Positions 35,507 to 41,010 of a stretch of DNA of 41,010 bases are shown piece after piece. Every line of letters begins with the position of its first letter. Positions within the stretch are counted from its first letter, which is position 1. Both the position numbers and the translations under genes were made by a program. This DNA comes from an uncultured Bacteroidales bacterium (lineage in GTDB: Bacteria; Bacteroidota; Bacteroidia; Bacteroidales; UBA932), in the NCBI GenBank assembly GCA_945827785.1, contig CALZOR010000009.1:1-41010 (forward strand), given 5' to 3'. Under the pieces are notes generated by a model, which saw nothing but the letters and a program-made list of their open reading frames with translations, did no database searches and had not been told where the DNA came from.

Positions 35507-36808
35507 ATGAAAATAAATAAATCAATTGCAGCTATAGCTCTTGCAGCCAGCTTCGCAGCTGTGTCCTGCAATGATCAGCCGGATGCATTTGTGCAGGCGG
35601 ACGGAGTTCCTACCCTCCATTATATCAGATATGCCGACAGGGATATAGTTATCACCGAGGCATTCTTGGAGGAGAGCGTGTGTCTGGTGGGAGATAATCT
35701 CCGCAGCATCAACCAGCTCTTCTTCAATGACCAGAAGGCTATCCTCAACACAAGTTACATGACTGACAATACCCTTCTGGTGACCGTACCAAAGAATATG
35801 CCGTCAGAGCAGACAGACAAAATCTATATGATCACAGCAGCGAAGGACACTGTAACGGCTGATTTCAAAGTGCTTCCTCCTGCTCCTATCATCAAGTCCA
35901 TGTCTAACGAATGGGCAAAACAGGGTACTGTCGCGTCTATATACGGTGATTATTTCATCGGAGATGTCGAGGTTGAGTTCCCTAATGGAAAGGTGGCAAA
36001 GGAAGACCTAAAGGTAATCTCAAAGTCCGAAATCCAGGTCAAAATTCCTGTGACTGCCATCGAGGGTAAAATCAAGGTTACCACTCCTTCAGGCGTGGCT
36101 GCTTCCAGCTTCCATTACAGGGATTCACGTGGCATCATCACTGACTTTGACGGAGCCGGCAATGCAAGTTCGACCACAGGCATAGTGCCTCAGGGCTGGA
36201 ACATCAAGGTTCAGTACAAGTCCGAAGGCGGTGTTGACGGAAACTATGTTGAACTCGGACCGGGATCTGCACCTCTAGCAGACGATTCGTGGAACGAGGA
36301 GTACAAGCTTCCTTTCTGGTGCGGTAACTGGAACGGTGATCCTATGAGCATCACCTGGGGTGCAGGTGTTCCTGTCTGCAACGTCATCGATATGAGCGAC
36401 TTCACCAACATGTCATTCAAGATGGAAGTTTGCATTCCTGAAAGCAATCCTTGGTCAGCCTGCTCAATGCAGATTATCTTCGCAAGTGCGGAGAGGGTGG
36501 CAAATGACTCTTGGCAGAACAACACCTACATCCATACCGGAGCTGATGGCGGTCTCGACCTTTGCCGTGCCCTCTGGACTCCTTGGGCTGATACAGGCTC
36601 ATTCCACACAGGCGGAGAGTGGATTACACTTACGATTCCGTTTACCGACTTCGTTTACAATGCCGACGGAACAAAAGGTATTGTTCCTCTTCAGAGCGCA
36701 AATGACTTTGCCAGCCTGATCATCTGGCCTTGGAAAGGAGGAGTATCGGGTGCAGAATGTACACCTATCTTCAGATATGACAACATCCGTGTTGTTCCAA
36801 ACAAATAA
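35507..36808 (+). CDS. Surface glycan-binding protein (SGBP-B-like) with TIG domains
   Basis: A lipoprotein of 433 residues, Cys21 in AAVSC followed by NDQPDAF, in the position of SusE/SusF. Two IPT/TIG Ig-like domains span about 30-120 and 120-205 (PAPIIKSMSNEWAKQGTVASIYGDYF). A C-terminal putative glycan-binding domain of about 230 residues begins SRGIITDFDGAGN and is rich in Trp and Asn, for example WCGNWNG and LIIWPWKGG. It resembles the C-terminal domain of SGBP-B proteins (xyloglucan-binding type). In a mannan PUL it likely holds mannan at the cell surface. It follows susD by 20 bases. Confidence 0.88.
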   Translation: MKINKSIAAIALAASFAAVSCNDQPDAFVQADGVPTLHYIRYADRDIVITEAFLEESVCLVGDNLRSINQLFFNDQKAILNTSYMTDNTLLVTVPKNMPSEQTDKIYMITAAKDTVTADFKVLPPAPIIKSMSNEWAKQGTVASIYGDYFIGDVEVEFPNGKVAKEDLKVISKSEIQVKIPVTAIEGKIKVTTPSGVAASSFHYRDSRGIITDFDGAGNASSTTGIVPQGWNIKVQYKSEGGVDGNYVELGPGSAPLADDSWNEEYKLPFWCGNWNGDPMSITWGAGVPVCNVIDMSDFTNMSFKMEVCIPESNPWSACSMQIIFASAERVANDSWQNNTYIHTGADGGLDLCRALWTPWADTGSFHTGGEWITLTIPFTDFVYNADGTKGIVPLQSANDFASLIIWPWKGGVSGAECTPIFRYDNIRVVPNK

Positions 36809-36826
36809 TCTTAAATGGACACTGAT

Positions 36827-39214
36827 ATGAATAAGAAAATATTTTCGGCACTCGTGTTCATGTGCCTGACTGTCCTTGGATTGGTCGGATGTAAACATGA
36901 GGAACTCAATACGAACCAGCTCAGTGACAGCCAGGTCAAGCTGGTCGGAATCGCCCCTAATCCGGTGGCGAGGGGAGGTGCGCTCAGGCTCATGGGTAGC
37001 AACCTTCAGAATGTGCAGCAGGTGGAAATACCTGGTGTTGAGCCTATTACAGAGATTGAAGTCATTGCTTCGGGCAAGGTTTCAGAAATCCGTGTAATTG
37101 TTCCTGTTGACGGACCTGAGGTTGGCCCTGTTTCAATCATTGCAGGCGATACCAAACTTACCACCAAGACCAATCTCGAGTATTCGGAGCCAATCGTTTT
37201 CGATGGCTTCTCTCCAGCATCGGCAATGCCGGGAGATGTGATTACCGTAAAGGGTGATTATATGAACAACATCCGTCAGATTACCTTTGAGGGTGGCACT
37301 GTAGTGAACGAGTTCGAATCACAGAGCCGTTACGAGCTAAAGGTAAAAGTTCCGTCAACTGCAATCACCGGTAAGATTATTCTCGGCGACGTCGATGAAA
37401 GCAACAACCCTGACGGAAAGGTTTCAAACCTCTTCTATTCAGAGACTGTCCTTACTATAGGCGATCCTACAGTGCAGAGTGCTGACAGGGGTGTCATCAA
37501 GTCAGGATCTACAGTTACTGTTTCAGGAAAGTACCTCGACATGATTCAGATTGTGAAATTCGGCGCAATTGAAGCTGATTACACTGTCGCAGAAGATGGA
37601 AAGAGCCTTGTAACCACCGTCCCTTCAACTGCTGTCGATGCAGAAATCGCACTCATATCTTATGCAGGAAAGGAGTTCAAGGCAGGTTCATACCAGACCC
37701 TCGTTCCTTCTGCACTTTCAGTCGCTGCTGATTCCCGCTACAAGGCCGGCCTTTCAGCAAAGGTTTCAGGTAAGGACCTCGACCTGGTGACAGGTGCCGC
37801 TCTTGCAGGAACTGCTCTTGACTTCTCTTATTCAGAGGGAGTCATCACTTTCACCATCCCTGCAGCTGCAGCAGACGGAGCCATCACTCTCACCCTTGCA
37901 AACGGAAAGACTGTTGACACTGAGGCTATTGAGCTTGTAAAACCTGTTATCACAGCTGTTTCCCCTGCAAGTCTTTATGCCGGTGACGAGAATATCAAAG
38001 TGACCGGTACTGACCTTGACCTCGTAGTAAGCGCTACTCTCGGCGGAAAACCTATAAACATTGCAGAAGGTGCGAGCGAGACTGAGCTCGAACTTGTAAC
38101 TGAACTTACAAGTGTTTCAGGAAAGGTTGCCCTTACTCTTGAGAACGGTGTGACAGTGACATCAGAGGCAGATGTTACGGTAAACTACCACTCTCTGGTA
38201 ATCGTGAGCGAAATGCCTGCAGCACAGCACATTGGAGAAGAGGTTATCCTCAAAGGCTCGAACTTCGACCTTGTCGAGAATATCTTCATCGGTGACGTGA
38301 AGGTTACCAAGTACTCTCTCCGTACTGCAGAGGAGGTTCGCTTCCTTATGCCTTGGGCTAAAGCAGGTTCATACTCAATGAGCTTCCACCTCTTCAACGG
38401 TGATATCGAGACTGTGGCTACCCCTATCGAGGTGCAGCTTGAGCGCGTTATCAACACAATCTGGGAAGGTGAGTCCTATGTCACTTGGTCAGGCGGAGCT
38501 GTAACCAATCTCTCATGGGGCGGTTATGACTGGAGCACTGTCAAGGCCGGAACATCACTTGTTGTGAACATTGAAGTTGTTGATGACAATGCTGTTATCC
38601 GTATCGGTAATGGAAGCTGGTCAGGTCTTCCTACAACCAGGACTTATCCTAATGCTGACGGAGATGCCAATCTTGCTGTCGGAAAGGATATCACTGCCGT
38701 TTCAGTAAAACTTACTGATGCAGATCTGAATGAGTTGGTCAACAATGGTGGTCTGGTTGTTTGCGGAACCGGATTTAAGGCGCACAGCGTACAGCTCATC
38801 ACTGAGATTCCTCAGGAGAAAACCATCTTCGAAGGACCTGTAACTCTTACTTGGGGTGATGACGGAAGGTTCGGTCTTGCTACAAGCTATTTCGAGAATC
38901 TTCCTGCAGGAAGCAAGATGATTATCTACTTCACTCAGACAGAAGAATGGGGACAGGCTCAGATCAATGATGGCTGGTGGAAAGATAACGGTTTCACCTT
39001 CCCTGAACTCGGAGGAGCATATCTTAAAACCGACACTCTTAACGACAAGAGTATAAACAAGATTGAACTCACTCTTACCCAGGAAATACTGGATCACATG
39101 AAAGAAGTGACAGGAGACTACTTTGGATTAAATAAAGACTACCAAGGAGACGGCAGAGTCGCTATTGTAATTCAAGGACAAAATTGGATTATTAACAGAA
39201 TAGCTGTTCTCTAA
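36827..39214 (+). CDS. Large TIG-repeat lipoprotein with two tandem tryptophan-rich C-terminal modules
   Basis: A 795-residue lipoprotein from the ATG at 36827 (MNKKIFSALVF; an ATG at 36815 would add four residues). Cys22 of GLVGC is followed by KHEEL. Six IPT/TIG repeats run from about 35 to 540; each ends near a G-x-x-L/F-D motif such as KVSGKDLDLV, VTGTDLDLV and LKGSNFDLV. Two related modules follow, about 541-660 and 665-795: both open IWEG or IFEG, contain a Trp-Gly stretch, and close with a VxLTxxxL and a GLVV or AIVIQG strand. The Trp-rich faces suggest carbohydrate binding, but I recognise no named family. It sits after the SGBP gene and before GH26, in the place of a second glycan-binding protein of the PUL. 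Confidence 0.82.
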   Translation: MNKKIFSALVFMCLTVLGLVGCKHEELNTNQLSDSQVKLVGIAPNPVARGGALRLMGSNLQNVQQVEIPGVEPITEIEVIASGKVSEIRVIVPVDGPEVGPVSIIAGDTKLTTKTNLEYSEPIVFDGFSPASAMPGDVITVKGDYMNNIRQITFEGGTVVNEFESQSRYELKVKVPSTAITGKIILGDVDESNNPDGKVSNLFYSETVLTIGDPTVQSADRGVIKSGSTVTVSGKYLDMIQIVKFGAIEADYTVAEDGKSLVTTVPSTAVDAEIALISYAGKEFKAGSYQTLVPSALSVAADSRYKAGLSAKVSGKDLDLVTGAALAGTALDFSYSEGVITFTIPAAAADGAITLTLANGKTVDTEAIELVKPVITAVSPASLYAGDENIKVTGTDLDLVVSATLGGKPINIAEGASETELELVTELTSVSGKVALTLENGVTVTSEADVTVNYHSLVIVSEMPAAQHIGEEVILKGSNFDLVENIFIGDVKVTKYSLRTAEEVRFLMPWAKAGSYSMSFHLFNGDIETVATPIEVQLERVINTIWEGESYVTWSGGAVTNLSWGGYDWSTVKAGTSLVVNIEVVDDNAVIRIGNGSWSGLPTTRTYPNADGDANLAVGKDITAVSVKLTDADLNELVNNGGLVVCGTGFKAHSVQLITEIPQEKTIFEGPVTLTWGDDGRFGLATSYFENLPAGSKMIIYFTQTEEWGQAQINDGWWKDNGFTFPELGGAYLKTDTLNDKSINKIELTLTQEILDHMKEVTGDYFGLNKDYQGDGRVAIVIQGQNWIINRIAVL

Positions 39215-39220
39215 TATTTT

Positions 39221-39250
39221 TCCCGGGCGGGCCTGATCGCCCCTCCGGGA
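39221..39250 (+). terminator. GC-rich hairpin before the GH26 gene
   Basis: TCCCGG plus GCGGGC pairs with GCCCCT plus CCGGGA around CTGATC, just after the stop of the TIG-repeat lipoprotein. No clean T-run follows, so an attenuator or stabilizer is more likely than a full terminator. Confidence 0.5.
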
Positions 39251-39288
39251 GCTAATCGGGAAATCTGAAAAACAAAAAACATACAATA

Positions 39289-40755
39289 ATGAAAGCAACT
39301 AAATTGTTATTTTCATGCGCAATCCTTCTTCTGGCAGCCTCCTGCCAGAAACCGGACAACCCGACCGATGAGCCTGCTGCGGCACCGAAGCTGGTATCTT
39401 CAGACCCTGCCAATGGGGCAACAGGCCTGACCGGTGATGCACTCACCCTCGTGCTGACCTTCGATATGAATGTAAAATGTCCGTCATCCGCATCAATCAC
39501 CGCCGGCGAAGCCAAGGTGGGCAAGGTCCTGGCATACGACAAAGATGTAAAAATAGAACTTTCCGGACTCGAAAGAGGCAATTCATATACGGTAACCATC
39601 CCGAAGGGCACCATCTCAGGCTTCCGGAACAACGCTGCCGATGAAATACGCATTTCATTCACAATGAAGGAGAAAGACCCGGACCCGGTGCACAGCACCT
39701 TGAACCCTACAGCCAACCTTTGCAATCCGTCAGCTTCACAACAGGCAAAGAAGGTGTATGAATTCCTTCTGCAGCAGAGCGGAAAGAAAACCCTGTCGGG
39801 CGCCATGTCAGGCAGCTCGAATTCCAACGATTTTGCTGACCTGATATATTCGAATGTCGGGAAATATCCGGCTATGACAGGATACGATTTCATCTTCCTC
39901 CAGTATTCACCTACACCTGAAAGCTGGAGCTGGAAAGTGAACTATAACGACATCTCTGCTGCCAGTGAACAGTGGAATAACAATGGTCTTGTGAGCTATA
40001 TGTGGCACTGGAATGTGCCTACAAGTGAAAGTGCCTGGAAAAACGGAACGGAAAAAGGCGACTATACAGGATATGCTTTCTATTCCGACAAGACAGCTTT
40101 TGACATAAAAGAGGCTCTCAAAGAAGGAACCTGGCAGAATCAGTTCCTTATGAAAGACATAGAAGAGGTCGCCTCTTATCTCAAGAATCTCAGGGACGCA
40201 GGAATCCCCGTAATCTGGAGACCTCTGCACGAAGCAGCTGGAAATTACAATCTTTACAGCGACAACGGTGCCTGGTTCTGGTGGGGCAAAGGCGGAGCCG
40301 AGCCTTGCAAACAGCTCTGGAGACTGCTCTATGACCAGTTTACCAATGTTCACGGTCTGAATAACCTGATATGGGTGTGGACAGTTGATGCAACAGCCGG
40401 CTGTGAGGACCAATATGACGACTGGTATCCCGGAGATGATGTCGTGGATATCGTCGGTGTAGATATATATGAAAACAACACGGATGCTAAAACCCGTCAG
40501 TTCCAGGCACTTGTGGATGTGACCAAAGGAAATAAACTTGTCTCTGTAAGCGAATGCGGAAATATTCCTGACCCTGACAAATGTTTCGCACAGGGAAATG
40601 CCTGGTCCTGGTTTATGGTATGGTGTACATATGACGAGAACAATAATCTCGCCCTCTCGAACAAGGACTGGAACCTTAACACCAAGACCTGGTGGAGCAC
40701 GGTAATGGCTAGCAAGAATGTCATTAACCGTGAGGATATGCCAAATTTAAAATAG
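39289..40755 (+). CDS. GH26 endo-beta-1,4-mannanase lipoprotein
   Basis: Cleaves beta-1,4-mannan, probably at the cell surface. The 488 residues start with a lipoprotein signal ending LAASC (Cys19), followed by QKPDNPTDE, an acidic stretch fitting surface export. Residues about 35-127 form a Big_5-like Ig domain (SSDPANGATGLTGDALTLVLTFD). The GH26 barrel spans about 140-488 with the signature VIWRPLHEAAGNY, whose Glu315 is the acid/base, and LVSVSECGNI, whose Glu422 is the nucleophile. MWHWNVP and GVDIYENN are further family motifs. It pairs with the GH5 enzyme; a separated hairpin at 39221 suggests it is expressed at a different level. Confidence 0.94.
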   Translation: MKATKLLFSCAILLLAASCQKPDNPTDEPAAAPKLVSSDPANGATGLTGDALTLVLTFDMNVKCPSSASITAGEAKVGKVLAYDKDVKIELSGLERGNSYTVTIPKGTISGFRNNAADEIRISFTMKEKDPDPVHSTLNPTANLCNPSASQQAKKVYEFLLQQSGKKTLSGAMSGSSNSNDFADLIYSNVGKYPAMTGYDFIFLQYSPTPESWSWKVNYNDISAASEQWNNNGLVSYMWHWNVPTSESAWKNGTEKGDYTGYAFYSDKTAFDIKEALKEGTWQNQFLMKDIEEVASYLKNLRDAGIPVIWRPLHEAAGNYNLYSDNGAWFWWGKGGAEPCKQLWRLLYDQFTNVHGLNNLIWVWTVDATAGCEDQYDDWYPGDDVVDIVGVDIYENNTDAKTRQFQALVDVTKGNKLVSVSECGNIPDPDKCFAQGNAWSWFMVWCTYDENNNLALSNKDWNLNTKTWWSTVMASKNVINREDMPNLK

Positions 40756-40762
40756 TTCATAT

Positions 40763-41010
40763 ATGAAGCGTTTGTTATTTATTTTATCAACGTTATTTCT
40801 GGCCATCGCATGTGAGGCTAAGCCACAGAATGAGCCAAAAGAAAACGTTCCTCTCGAAGTGAATAAGGCAGAATTTGAATTTGATGCCGCAGGGGGAGAA
40901 GACTCTTTTATGATAAAGGCCACTGAGAAACCTTCAATTGTTGGAAGATATGACTGGTACATATTGACATCATCAGCATTCGAGTCCAATTCTATGACTG
41001 TTTCCATGGC
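40763..41010 (+). CDS. Lipoprotein with BACON-like N-terminus, truncated by the window edge
   Basis: An open reading frame with no stop, 82 codons visible from the ATG at 40763, seven bases after the GH26 stop. It opens MKRLLFILSTLFLAIAC, so Cys17 is the lipidation site, followed by EAKPQNEPKE, acidic and thus probably surface-exposed. The segment PLEVNKAEFEFDAAGGEDSF and a later DWYILTSS fit the start of a BACON/Ig-like domain as found in front of glycosidases and esterases. What it does depends on the part outside the window. Confidence 0.8.
   Translation, partial: MKRLLFILSTLFLAIACEAKPQNEPKENVPLEVNKAEFEFDAAGGEDSFMIKATEKPSIVGRYDWYILTSSAFESNSMTVSM

Noticed and set aside
39252..39893. 213-codon open frame antisense to GH26
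   Set aside because: Covers the GH26 signal peptide and Ig domain, for which the plus-strand reading is far better.

Overview
The window comes from a member of the Bacteroidota, most likely order Bacteroidales. The evidence is a SusC/SusD pair with surface glycan-binding lipoproteins, a mannan-type polysaccharide utilization locus (PUL), S46 and C69 extracellular peptidases, many lipoprotein signals, few Shine-Dalgarno-like sites, and repeated promoter boxes of the Bacteroidota form TTG-N19/20-TAnnTTTG. Gene content suggests a gut or rumen glycan degrader; genus cannot be settled from the sequence. I see no rRNA, tRNA, CRISPR array, transposase or phage gene, and no gene-free stretch above 300 bases.

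Left part (1-12.2 kb). A lone AAA-type ATPase converges on pheS. Next come a small nitroreductase flanked by REP-like hairpins, a small exported protein, and a C69 dipeptidase-aspS pair. A leftward carbohydrate set follows: an AGE-family 2-epimerase of the cellobiose/mannobiose type, a SASA-type acetylesterase and a GH2 glycosidase.

Middle part (12.2-28.0 kb). This is housekeeping. A rightward cluster cdaA-mutS2-lipoprotein-yraN-manC-yqeY ends at a 22-bp perfect hairpin shared with the converging mutS. A leftward set rnhB-DPP7-like S46 peptidase-mrp-mutS follows. Then come an XRE regulator, a 68-residue helix-turn-helix protein and an EF-G paralogue whose catalytic histidine is replaced by alanine (EF-G2 type).

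Right part (28.1-41.0 kb). An AraC regulator is followed by a beta-mannan PUL: GH5_7 mannanase, SusC, SusD, SGBP with a putative glycan-binding C-terminus, a large TIG-repeat lipoprotein with two tandem tryptophan-rich modules, GH26 mannanase, and a truncated BACON-like lipoprotein. The PUL continues past the window edge.

Working model. Surface GH26 and the binding lipoproteins cut and hold beta-mannan. SusC/D import oligosaccharides. GH5, predicted periplasmic, trims them. The distant epimerase/esterase/GH2 operon could deacetylate and epimerize products, and ManC could use mannose 1-phosphate. A GH130 phosphorylase, expected for the epimerase route, is not in the window. The most notable signals are the GTPase-motif-defective EF-G, a 55-bp inverted-end repeat present twice just upstream of start codons, the inverted duplication of the mutS 3' end that makes a terminator, and the repeat architecture of the TIG lipoprotein.
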